From assembly GCA_034926605.1 (NCBI GenBank), contig JAYFQV010000014.1, positions 22,874-86,873 of the forward strand: 64,000 bases of DNA, read 5' to 3'. Under the pieces are notes generated by a model. It worked only from the letters and a program-made list of their open reading frames with translations. It was not told where the DNA came from and did no database searches. Of this stretch, positions 33,635 to 41,308 are shown one piece after another; the first letter of the stretch is position 1, and each line of letters opens with the position of its first letter. A program made the translations under genes and the position numbers. This DNA is from CALXXL01 sp034926605. Its GTDB lineage: Bacteria; Verrucomicrobiota; Lentisphaeria; Victivallales; Victivallaceae.

Positions 33635-36033
33635 TTACCTTCGGTTCCGGTTGCGGCCGGTTTTGGTTCCGATTCCGCGGCTTTTATGGGCGGCTTCAGC
33701 GCCTCGGTGGCTTTCGCGGTGTATTCAAGCCCGACACGGTTTGCCGGTTCGCGCCGGAGCAGGGACGTGGCGCGGGAGATGCATTGCTGGTAATCACCTT
33801 CGGCGAAATCCTTTTTGATTTGGATTTCAAGTGCGCCGGCCCAGGCTTTTTCCACCCGGGGCTCGGGCTCGACCGTTTTGTTCATGAGCGGGTCGAGAAT
33901 GCGCAACGCGCGTACATAGTCGCCTGACTCGAAGAGTCGCAGTCCATAGCAGGCGCGCGCGGCGCTCCACTGGTCTCGCATATTCCACGCTTTCTCGGCA
34001 AGACTGAGTGCCTTGGCCTTGTCTTTCTTTGCCGAATACAGTTCGGATAGGTTGAGCATGATCAGCGCCCTGTCCGGATATATCTTCTCCAGACGTTCGT
34101 AAATATTGATGGCCTGGTCTATCTTGTCGGCGGAGGCAAGCAGGAACGCGGTGCGATAAAGCAGTTCGAGGTCTTCCGGATTGTGCTCGTTGAGCACGTT
34201 CATCGCAATCGCCTTGTTCAGGTTGACCGACATTTCGGCGAGATTGTTGCCAAGGAACTCTTTTTCCGCTCTGGCCAGCGGCACTATGACCGCCAGCTGT
34301 GGATCGGTGGCATTCTGATATTTTTTTATCAGCCAGTCCAGTGAATCGGCTCGGCGGTTTCTCACCGCGAAAGATAGATAATTCTTGGCCATGACCGCGT
34401 TGTCTGGCGAGACATCCACCAGCTCGCGGAACTTGGTATCGGCTTCATCAATCTTATGGGAGCCTTCCAGCGCGATGATGCGCTGAAGCGCCACCGAAAC
34501 GGAATTGTTGCCGGTTTCCTGGTTGCGGTTGACATAATTCAGCATTTCGTCGAATTTGCCTCGCTGGAGAGCGTAAATGGATGCGATGTCCAACACCGCC
34601 GGATCCTTCGGAAATGCTTTCAGCGCCTCCTGCACGTTCATGTAATCGAGAGATCCCTTGCGCAGGGCTCCGAGCAGGACGATCCGGGTCAGCAGCAGGT
34701 TGGGCACGTCGGGCTGCTGGAGCGCGGCCGCCAACGGGGCGAGTTCGTCAAGCTGCTTGGCGTCATAGAGCTTGCTCAGCAGCGGAAGCGTCATCTGGAA
34801 CGCGAACGGGAACAGATGGGAATACCGGCTGTCGGTCTGGATGGTTCTGATTATGCGCACAACCTTGTTCACATTGCCCTCGTGGACATAAGCATCCAGC
34901 GCAATCATCATGGCTATCGGGGTCTCGAAGCTGTTGTCCAGACGACTCAGGTTTTCCAATATATGCGGGTAATCGCGTTCGAGAAATGCCGCCAGCATGT
35001 TAAGATAGCTGCCTGTCATAAGAGCGGTTTTCGTACCGCTTTTGAAATAATCGGCCAGCTCCTTGAGCTTCTTGAGGTCCTTCTGTTCGGCGAGCGCCTC
35101 GCCGTAACGCATCGCAACCCGGGCCGATATTCCGTATTTGAGAGCCTTGCCGTAGGTTTCAACCGCGTTTGGAAAGTCGTCGGCAAAGAAATAGAAATTG
35201 CCCAGCACCGGCAGGGCCACTTCCGGATTGAGTTCAACCGCCTGAATAAGCAGCTCTTTCGCCGGAGCGATGGCTTTGGCGTTTTCTTCGGCGGTCGCTT
35301 CGGGCTTACGCTTGGCGAATTCCAGTTCGGCAAGCGCCATGAGAGCCTCCAGGCGGACGAATTGGTCTTTGCTGTCGGCAAATTCTTTCAGCTGGTTCAA
35401 AGATTCTCCGGATTTCGGAGACGAGAGCTCATCCAGTTTGAATTGGGCAAAACGCAGCTTCGGACTGTCCGCAATGGTCTTGTCCGCCAGCGGCACCATC
35501 AGTTCCTGTGTTTTGAGCAGCTGGCCGCTGCAGGCCTCGGCAAAAATCTTCAGTTCGATATTTTGCGGCTCGTTCTGCTCTCCCTGCGGCAGCGACTCAA
35601 GATAGCTGATCAGCGCGGAGTAGTTGGCACAGTGCAGCAACGAGTTCACGAACTCGTCCCTGTACTCCTGCTTGAAGGGATTCAGGGTCATCGCGCGGCT
35701 CCACATATGGGAAGCCTCACGCCAGCGTCCCTGTTTGGCGAGCACCCTGGCCAATCCGGTTACGGCCGCCTCGTTGTTGATGTCGCGTCTCAAGCATTGC
35801 AGGTACAGTTTCTCCGCTTTCGTGAAATCGGCTTCCGCACCGGCAGTATCGCCAGATGTCTTAAATTCGTCCCCGGCGGTTTCAGCATCGGCGGCGGACT
35901 GGAAAACAGCCATCTCCCGATGATGCGTGACGAGATTATAGGCGAAAAATGCCGCCGTGGCTCCAGTCATCAGAATCACTGCGCCAAGCACGATGAATCT
36001 GACGCGTTTGGAAGATCTCCCCAAGAATTTCAT
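33631..36033 (-). CDS. Membrane-anchored TPR-repeat protein (PrsT-like role)
   Basis: I start at ATG 36033 (MKFLGRSSK), preceded by AGGAAGGTGG; an upstream ATG six codons earlier lacks a site. The 800-residue protein has a positively charged N-terminus, one membrane helix (about residues 13-35) and then a long run of degenerate tetratricopeptide repeats (for example AAVTGLARVLAKQGRWREAS, and ALIMLNLSELYSAKKDKAKA near the end), closing with a Pro/Glu/Lys tail. TPR proteins accompany exosortase systems (PrsT in PEP-CTERM loci) and polysaccharide export. It overlaps the exosortase gene by ATGA and is the promoter-proximal gene of the locus. The family match is to TPRs generally, and the role comes from context. 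Confidence 0.8.
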   Translation of the reverse strand: MKFLGRSSKRVRFIVLGAVILMTGATAAFFAYNLVTHHREMAVFQSAADAETAGDEFKTSGDTAGAEADFTKAEKLYLQCLRRDINNEAAVTGLARVLAKQGRWREASHMWSRAMTLNPFKQEYRDEFVNSLLHCANYSALISYLESLPQGEQNEPQNIELKIFAEACSGQLLKTQELMVPLADKTIADSPKLRFAQFKLDELSSPKSGESLNQLKEFADSKDQFVRLEALMALAELEFAKRKPEATAEENAKAIAPAKELLIQAVELNPEVALPVLGNFYFFADDFPNAVETYGKALKYGISARVAMRYGEALAEQKDLKKLKELADYFKSGTKTALMTGSYLNMLAAFLERDYPHILENLSRLDNSFETPIAMMIALDAYVHEGNVNKVVRIIRTIQTDSRYSHLFPFAFQMTLPLLSKLYDAKQLDELAPLAAALQQPDVPNLLLTRIVLLGALRKGSLDYMNVQEALKAFPKDPAVLDIASIYALQRGKFDEMLNYVNRNQETGNNSVSVALQRIIALEGSHKIDEADTKFRELVDVSPDNAVMAKNYLSFAVRNRRADSLDWLIKKYQNATDPQLAVIVPLARAEKEFLGNNLAEMSVNLNKAIAMNVLNEHNPEDLELLYRTAFLLASADKIDQAINIYERLEKIYPDRALIMLNLSELYSAKKDKAKALSLAEKAWNMRDQWSAARACYGLRLFESGDYVRALRILDPLMNKTVEPEPRVEKAWAGALEIQIKKDFAEGDYQQCISRATSLLRREPANRVGLEYTAKATEALKPPIKAAESEPKPAATGTEGK

Positions 36034-36069
36034 TGCCACCTTCCTGTTCATAACCAGTATCTACCCAAT

Positions 36070-36097
36070 AATATAGCCTCCATTTTCGCGGTGTCAA
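36070..36097 (-). promoter_or_regulatory. Sigma-70 promoter of the exosortase operon
   Basis: On the minus strand TTGACA, a 16-base spacer and TATATT overlap the last codons of the upstream decarboxylase gene and precede the TPR gene start by about 37 bases. Confidence 0.65.
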
Positions 36098-37323
36098 TCC
36101 GTTTGTACCGCGCGGAGATGCTTTTCGTTGTAAAATGGTGCCGACGCGGCTATTTCGTCGGCCAGCCGCACTGCCAGTTCGGGGGTGAAAAACTGCATTA
36201 CTACCACGTGCGCCAGACTGCCGAGGCCCGGATAATCATTGCATGAAATGGCATATTTGTGTATCACCGGCTCAGACGGTCTGGGAAAACATACGGTGTT
36301 GCTCCAGCGGTTGACCATGGTCGGAACGCCGCGTCTAGTGAGTTCTTCCCGGAGCAGCGCGGTCATTTCCAGCACATGTTTTGCCTGGCGGCGGAATCCT
36401 TCGCGCCCGGTGACGGCGATCTTCCAGTAGAGCTTCAGTGCGTCGAAGCCGCTGCGCGAACAGCTGAGAGTCGGCATGTTGCAGTTCAGATATGCGATCG
36501 GGGCGTCGGAAAGCGCCTTCATTACGTTTTTGCGACAGATGAATATTCCGACGGGTTCGTTGAGTCCTACGAATTTATGGCCGGACAGCGCGATGGAATC
36601 GTATTTCATCGCGGCGGCATCGACCACGCGACGTGCGGCTGGATCGTCCAGATAGGCCAGATAGCCGCCGAACAGGGCCGCGTCGAGATGTCGGTAACAG
36701 GCTACGGGTTTCTTTTCTTCCAGCACCTGTGCGATGGCGTCCTGATCGTCGATCGCGCCCTTGAATGTGCCGCCGACGGCGACTGCTATGAGCGCCGGAC
36801 GGTTGGGATCAAGCATTTCGGCAAATTTGTCCACCCGCATCCTGCCGGCCGCGTCGGCCGGAATCAGCCGTGGTTCGAGATTTTGAACGTCGGCCATCTT
36901 CTTCACCGAGTAGTGCGCCTCTTCGGATACATAGAGTAATGGCGGCAACGGTGATTTTGACGCGAGGAATTTGCGCCCGAAGTAGATGCCGTGCATATTG
37001 CCGTCGGTGCCGCCGTTGGTCAGCACGCCCCAATGATCGCCGCCGAAGTTGAAACTGTCGGCGAAAAAGTCCAGCGAGGCGCGTTCGAATTCGTCGGTGT
37101 CAAGCATGTCCCAACTGGTTTTCCAGGGGTCGCCAACATTTATCAATGTCACATCGGCCAAACCGGTGTCGGCCAGCCAGCGATAGAAACCGGAAAGGTT
37201 TACGCCTTGATCGAAAGGATAACCGAGCTGGTCGTTACAGCGCCGCACCAGCTCTTCGGCGCAGCGGTTCAGCCTTGCCAGCTCCGCCGTGCCTGGTTGT
37301 TCGGGAAGGGGATCGGTATTCAT
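36094..37323 (-). CDS. PLP-dependent decarboxylase, histidine decarboxylase type
   Basis: This 409-residue group II decarboxylase shows LINVGDPWKTSWDMLDT and GVLTNGGTDGNMHGIYFGRK, closely following the pattern of bacterial PLP histidine decarboxylases, then EEAHYSVKKMADVQ. The cofactor-binding CYRHLDAALFGGYL and the PLP-lysine motif SIALSGHKFVGLNEPVG (near residue 240) follow. The expected reaction is histidine to histamine and CO2, but substrate assignment within the family is uncertain (HdcA, MfnA- and SerDC-like enzymes share this layout). It has its own upstream promoter and lies 42 bases before the exosortase operon; a functional link is not evident. Confidence 0.78.
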   Translation of the reverse strand: MNTDPLPEQPGTAELARLNRCAEELVRRCNDQLGYPFDQGVNLSGFYRWLADTGLADVTLINVGDPWKTSWDMLDTDEFERASLDFFADSFNFGGDHWGVLTNGGTDGNMHGIYFGRKFLASKSPLPPLLYVSEEAHYSVKKMADVQNLEPRLIPADAAGRMRVDKFAEMLDPNRPALIAVAVGGTFKGAIDDQDAIAQVLEEKKPVACYRHLDAALFGGYLAYLDDPAARRVVDAAAMKYDSIALSGHKFVGLNEPVGIFICRKNVMKALSDAPIAYLNCNMPTLSCSRSGFDALKLYWKIAVTGREGFRRQAKHVLEMTALLREELTRRGVPTMVNRWSNTVCFPRPSEPVIHKYAISCNDYPGLGSLAHVVVMQFFTPELAVRLADEIAASAPFYNEKHLRAVQTD

Positions 37324-37455
37324 CTCAAAAATCCTTATTCAAAATCATGCCGGGACGGTATCGGACGGCCGTCGGTGACTGTCCGGTAATTCGTACGTGC
37401 GAAAAACGCAAGTTCCTGCAAATGCTAATATTCGATTCCTGAAAAAATGAGTTAT

Positions 37456-37484
37456 AATATAACACATCAACAATAATTTGACAA
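37456..37484 (-). promoter_or_regulatory. Candidate promoter of the decarboxylase gene
   Basis: On the minus strand TTGTCA, a 17-base spacer and TATATT lie about 130 bases before the start codon, leaving a leader of roughly 125 bases. Confidence 0.55.
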
Positions 37485-37589
37485 GCCGCCGGGATGAAAA
37501 GAGTATAGGTTTTATTTTTTGTAACATCTTTTCCTGGAGTTCGCCATACCCGGCGGCCGCGTATGGCGGCGTTAGCGATGAAAATGAAA

Positions 37590-37623
37590 CAGCGCGCCGG
37601 GAGCTTCACTCCTCGGCGCGCTG
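37590..37623. terminator. Strong hairpin terminator
   Basis: A perfect 10-bp stem CAGCGCGCCG/CGGCGCGCTG with a 14-base loop is flanked by CGTTTTTTT on the plus strand and TTTCATTTTC on the minus strand, downstream of the last gene of the ECF operon. Confidence 0.8.
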
Positions 37624-37643
37624 CGTTTTTTTCGTGGATGCGT

Positions 37644-38072
37644 TTACTGGATCGGTTCAGCCTCGGGTTCGCCGGCCGGGGCCGGTTCGCCTGGTGCCGG
37701 GGCGGCCGCATTGTCGGCGGCCGCCGTTCCGCGCCCGGGACGCCTGAACTGGCGTTGCCCGTTCTGATTTCTCATGTGGCGGCCTTCCTGACCGTCCTGC
37801 CCGTTCATACCGGGTGGCGGCAGCGGATTGCCGTTGGCATCGGTCGGCGGCTGGAACCTATCCGGCCCCCCGGAGGAGTTCCGGCGTCTTGCTTCCATTT
37901 GCTCTGAAAATTGAATCACCGGATTCAGCCTGGTCTTCAGAGTTTCAAGCTCGGTCTTCTGGGCGTCGATCGCCTCTTGCATCGCCTTGTCGTTCTGCCG
38001 GAGCTGCCAGCTGTGGGCTCCGAGAATTATCACCAGAAAGGCCAGAACTACGATTGATATGTTTTTGTACAT
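37644..38072 (-). CDS. Small envelope protein with coiled coil and Pro/Gly-rich tail
   Basis: The 142-residue protein has one N-terminal membrane helix (NISIVVLAFLVIILGA). A short coiled coil follows (residues about 22-60, AMQEAIDAQKTELETLKTRL), then a disordered Pro/Gly/Asn/Arg-rich tail ending in Ala/Pro/Glu repeats. No enzymatic motif is present. It is the last gene of the ECF-sigma operon, three bases after the preceding gene, and may be part of an envelope stress response. Function is unknown. Confidence 0.65.
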   Translation of the reverse strand: MYKNISIVVLAFLVIILGAHSWQLRQNDKAMQEAIDAQKTELETLKTRLNPVIQFSEQMEARRRNSSGGPDRFQPPTDANGNPLPPPGMNGQDGQEGRHMRNQNGQRQFRRPGRGTAAADNAAAPAPGEPAPAGEPEAEPIQ

Positions 38073-38075
38073 GGA

Positions 38076-38801
38076 TTACTCCTGCGGCTTGTCTTCGGTC
38101 GGGGGCTGGGGCGCGGCTTCCGGCGGCGCGGCCGGGCCGAGCTGGAGCTCGGGCTTTTCCTGCGGCCCGGCGCCCGGCTGTTCCTGATGGCGGCGGCCGC
38201 GCATCATCTGACGCTGCCTGCCTTCATTGTTTTTGCCCATGCCGCGCTGCTGCATCATGCCGTTTTCCTGCCCCATGGGTCCGGGGCCGGGCCCCATCAT
38301 GGCGGGGCCGCCCATCTGTCCGGCGGGAACGATCATCGGGATTGGCGCGTTGAGCAGGCGTTTGAATTCCTGCTCCACCGCCGCTTCCGGATCGGCTTTT
38401 GCTTCGCGTTCCTTCATCTTGGTCAGCTGTTTTTCAAGCCGTGCGATCAGGACTTTGCTGAAGGCCTGATGTTCCTCATAGTCGGCCTTCAGGCGTTCGC
38501 GTATCGCTTTCTCGATCGGGGCGCGGTCGGCTTCCGGGAGAATGCGGTAGGCTTGCAACAGGATCATGATCTCATAGCGGCGCTGTCCGCGCTGCGCCAT
38601 CGCCTCCTGCATTTTTTCCGGCATAGGCATGCCCCCTCCCATCATACCGGGACCATGTTCCGGTTCCATCATGGGCTGGAAACCAGCCTGGCTCGGACCG
38701 GCCGGTTCCTGACCTTCCTCCGGCGGGGCCGGCGGTTCCTGAGCGGCGACGACGCCGGCCAGAATCGCGGTCAGACAGACACCTAAAAATTTCTCTTTCA
38801 T
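38076..38801 (-). CDS. Secreted Met/Pro/Gln-rich protein of the ECF operon
   Basis: I start at ATG 38801 (MKEKFLGVCL), which overlaps the stop of the anti-sigma gene. The 241-residue product has a signal peptide ending GVVAAQ and a Pro/Glu-rich section with GMMGGGMPMP. A charged helical core occupies about residues 65-140 (ERLKADYEEHQAFSKVLIAR), and a low-complexity Gly/Pro/Met/Gln tail follows. The helical core flanked by Met-rich segments recalls periplasmic metal- or stress-responsive proteins such as CpxP/Spy/ZraP in general layout only. It could be a periplasmic sensor partner of the anti-sigma factor. Confidence 0.65.
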   Translation of the reverse strand: MKEKFLGVCLTAILAGVVAAQEPPAPPEEGQEPAGPSQAGFQPMMEPEHGPGMMGGGMPMPEKMQEAMAQRGQRRYEIMILLQAYRILPEADRAPIEKAIRERLKADYEEHQAFSKVLIARLEKQLTKMKEREAKADPEAAVEQEFKRLLNAPIPMIVPAGQMGGPAMMGPGPGPMGQENGMMQQRGMGKNNEGRQRQMMRGRRHQEQPGAGPQEKPELQLGPAAPPEAAPQPPTEDKPQE

Positions 38802-39412
38802 TGTACCACCTCTTTTCTTTCCGTGTCTACAGGATTGAATACTGGAATGTTCCAATTGCAGGCCGTGTCGAGTTGTTCGACCTCGGACGCTATGGTTTCG
38901 ATGTCGGCATTGTCCCATGCCATTGACGGCAGATTATCCGAAGTTTCGGAATTTTGCGAGCTTTTATCGGAAGTTGCGGTCGGCAAAGTTACCGACCATG
39001 CCGCCAATTCCGTCGTTTCTCCGGCCGGACCCGCCGTCACGGCTGTAACCAATTTGGGGACGGCATTGCCTTGCGGCATTTCCAGCCCGAGCAGTGCCAC
39101 CACGCCGACGAAAGCGGCGGCGGCTCCCAGCGGAACTCCGATGCGCAGCCAGGCCGGTTTTCGGTGCTTCATCATAACCGAGGCAAGCGAAGGCGATGCC
39201 GGCGCATTGTCGCCGAGGTCGCGGAGGGCTTTTTCGAGTTTGGCGAACTCCGCGCAGTCGGGGCACTTCGCCAAATGGTCGGCCACTTCCGGCGCCTCCG
39301 GATGAATCAACAGCAGCAGCTGGACATCTTCGCACTTGTCGGTTCCGGCAAACGCGAGTTCCGTTTCCGGCGCCTGCTGCGTCGCCGGTTGGAGTTTTTC
39401 GCACTTGTTCAT
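38798..39412 (-). CDS. Anti-sigma factor with zinc-finger-like N-terminus
   Basis: The 204-residue protein has a cytoplasmic N-terminus with HLAKCPDCAEF, the HxxxCxxC motif of ZAS anti-sigma domains. One membrane helix follows near residue 95-115 (IGVPLGAAAAFVGVVALLGL), then an extracytoplasmic tail of about 85 residues. It lies downstream of the ECF sigma gene and overlaps the next gene. It is expected to hold the sigma factor inactive until an envelope signal arrives. Confidence 0.78.
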   Translation of the reverse strand: MNKCEKLQPATQQAPETELAFAGTDKCEDVQLLLLIHPEAPEVADHLAKCPDCAEFAKLEKALRDLGDNAPASPSLASVMMKHRKPAWLRIGVPLGAAAAFVGVVALLGLEMPQGNAVPKLVTAVTAGPAGETTELAAWSVTLPTATSDKSSQNSETSDNLPSMAWDNADIETIASEVEQLDTACNWNIPVFNPVDTERKEVVQ

Positions 39413-39529
39413 GGTTTCAGCCTTTCTTCATTATCTTGATGACGTTCCCGGTTCTGATTTCGTATCGTCAATCGTACAACGCTTGGTGATGCTTTTTTGT
39501 TTTTATGTTCCAACATATTTATTTCAAAA

Positions 39530-40087
39530 TCATTTCAACTCCGCAAGCTCCCGGCGCAGGAACAGCACAACGTATCTCATGCGGCTGAGCGCGGTGTTCA
39601 GCGGACAGTTTTGAATGGCGGCTATTTCACGGAATCCAACGTTCTGGCGGCGCAGTTCGAAGACTTCGCGCTGTTCGGCAGGCAGCTTGGTCAACGCTTT
39701 CTCGATCTTTTCTCCGAGGTCTTTGGCATTCAGTATCTCATCGGGAACGCCGGTGTTCTCCGGAGCGGAAGACTCCGGCAGTTCGCCGTCGCCGGTCAGG
39801 GCGCCGACCTTGTCGCAGACTTTCTTTTTGCGGAAGTTCTGCATGGCCTGGTTGTGGGCGATGCGGAAAGCCCAGCTCGAAAAATTGTTGCGGTCCATGA
39901 ATTTCGGCAGAGCCCGGATTATGCGCAGCCAAGTTTCCTGAAAAACATCGTCCGCGGTCGTGGTATCGCCGTCGAAGATGCCGTTCAGATAGCCGTAAAG
40001 GGCGCGGCGATAACGCTCGAACAGACTTTCGAGCGAGCGCTCGTCGCCATCCAGATACGCTTTTATCAAAGCGCCGTCGTTTTCCAT
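39530..40087 (-). CDS. ECF RNA polymerase sigma factor
   Basis: I start at ATG 40087 (MENDGALIKAYL); the open frame extends far upstream only across the divergent gene. The 185-residue protein has region 2 (LFERYRRALYGYL, DDVFQETWLRII, FSSWAFRIAHNQAM) and region 4 (KLPAEQREVFELR, GFREIAAIQNCPLNTALSRM). The ~45-residue linker is acidic and Pro/Glu-rich. It heads an operon with an anti-sigma factor and two envelope proteins. Target promoters are unknown. Confidence 0.92.
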   Translation of the reverse strand: MENDGALIKAYLDGDERSLESLFERYRRALYGYLNGIFDGDTTTADDVFQETWLRIIRALPKFMDRNNFSSWAFRIAHNQAMQNFRKKKVCDKVGALTGDGELPESSAPENTGVPDEILNAKDLGEKIEKALTKLPAEQREVFELRRQNVGFREIAAIQNCPLNTALSRMRYVVLFLRRELAELK

Positions 40088-40258
40088 TTCAACCGCCCTC
40101 CGGCTCGGTGCATTGCCGATTCTATTTGTTCTTACAACGCGGTCCGACGATGAAATATTGTACCACCCGATTTTTATTTTGCAAGACCGGCGGCTTGCAT
40201 TTGAATGGGGAAGGGGATAAATTACCCCATAATCAATTAAATAGAAGGGGAAAAGGCA

Positions 40259-41266
40259 ATGTCTAGAAAAGTTACACTGTTCACCGGACAATGGGCGGAT
40301 ATGCCGCTGGCGATTCTTGCTGAAAAAGCCGAGGAATGGGGTTACGACGGGCTTGAACTGGCAAGTTCCGGCGATCATTTCGACGTGTTCGAAGCGGCCG
40401 CCAGCATGGAATACTGCAACCGTCTCAAGGCAAAACTGGCCATGCACAATTTGCACTGCTGGGCGATCAGCGACCATTTGGCAGGCCAGCTGGTGTGCGA
40501 TCCGGACAATGACGTGCGCACCGATTCTTTTGCTCCGGCCGAATGCGCCGGCAGCGCCGAAGCCAAGCGCGCCTGGGGCGTCGAGTCGCTGAAAAACGCT
40601 GCGAGGGCGGCGAAGAACATGGGAATCGGCGTGGTGACCGGTTTCACCGGGTCTCCGATCTGGCACATGCTGTACAGCTTTCCGCCAGTCTCCGCCGAGA
40701 TGATAGACGACGGATATAAATATTTCGCCGAGATGTTCAATCCTATCCTCGACGTCTATGCCGAATGCGGCGTGAAGTTCGCCTTGGAAGTTCATCCCAC
40801 CGAGATCGCATTCGACATCGTGACCGCGCAGCGGGCGCTCGACGCCATCGGCCGCCGCCCCGAGTTCGGGTTCAACTTCGATCCCAGTCATCTCTATTGG
40901 CAGATGATCGATCCGGTGAAGTTTCTCGAAGCGTTTTCCGACCGCATCTACCATGTGCACATGAAGGATGCCGCGCTTCAGTTGGACGGCCGCACCGGCA
41001 TCCTCGGTTCCCATCTCGACTTCGGCAGACCCGGACGCGGCTGGGAGTTTCGCAGCTTGGGCCACGGCAAGGTCAACTTCGAGGAGATTGTCCGGATGCT
41101 GAATCGGATCGGGTACCGCGGCCCGCTGTCGGTTGAATGGGAGGATTGCGGCATGGAACGCGAATTCGGCGCGCGCGAGGCCTGCGGATTTGTGCGCAAA
41201 GTGGATTTCGAGCCGTCCGCCATCCAGTTCGACGCCGCGTTCGACCGCAACCGGAACGCAAGGTAA
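40259..41266 (+). CDS. Sugar phosphate isomerase/epimerase (AP endonuclease 2-type TIM barrel)
   Basis: The 335-residue protein has the xylose-isomerase-like barrel with WGYDGLELAS at strand two, MHNLHCWAISDH, a metal-binding Glu in FALEVHPTEIAFD near residue 177, NFDPSHLYWQ (Asp/His ligands) and IYHVHMKDA (His ligand), then SVEWED at the end. These are the four-carboxylate/His metal-site positions of the family. It isomerises or epimerises a sugar or sugar-like acid. It is preceded by GAAGGGGAAAAGG and lies 42 bases before the KaiC/PPDK-like fusion gene. Confidence 0.85.
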   Translation: MSRKVTLFTGQWADMPLAILAEKAEEWGYDGLELASSGDHFDVFEAAASMEYCNRLKAKLAMHNLHCWAISDHLAGQLVCDPDNDVRTDSFAPAECAGSAEAKRAWGVESLKNAARAAKNMGIGVVTGFTGSPIWHMLYSFPPVSAEMIDDGYKYFAEMFNPILDVYAECGVKFALEVHPTEIAFDIVTAQRALDAIGRRPEFGFNFDPSHLYWQMIDPVKFLEAFSDRIYHVHMKDAALQLDGRTGILGSHLDFGRPGRGWEFRSLGHGKVNFEEIVRMLNRIGYRGPLSVEWEDCGMEREFGAREACGFVRKVDFEPSAIQFDAAFDRNRNAR

Positions 41267-41308
41267 GGGCCGGTCGTCTTCATAACGATAATTGTCTAAG
41301 GAGGGACC

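Larger units (their letters stand above)
37324..37643. other. Intergenic region upstream of the decarboxylase gene
   Basis: These 320 bases hold no convincing gene. They contain an AT-rich tract with the decarboxylase promoter and, at the right, a strong hairpin terminator that closes the ECF operon. No tRNA or known riboswitch fold was recognised. Confidence 0.6.

Noticed and set aside
34456..36246. 596-codon plus-strand frame opposite the TPR gene
   Set aside because: Antisense shadow in GC-rich DNA with no motif.
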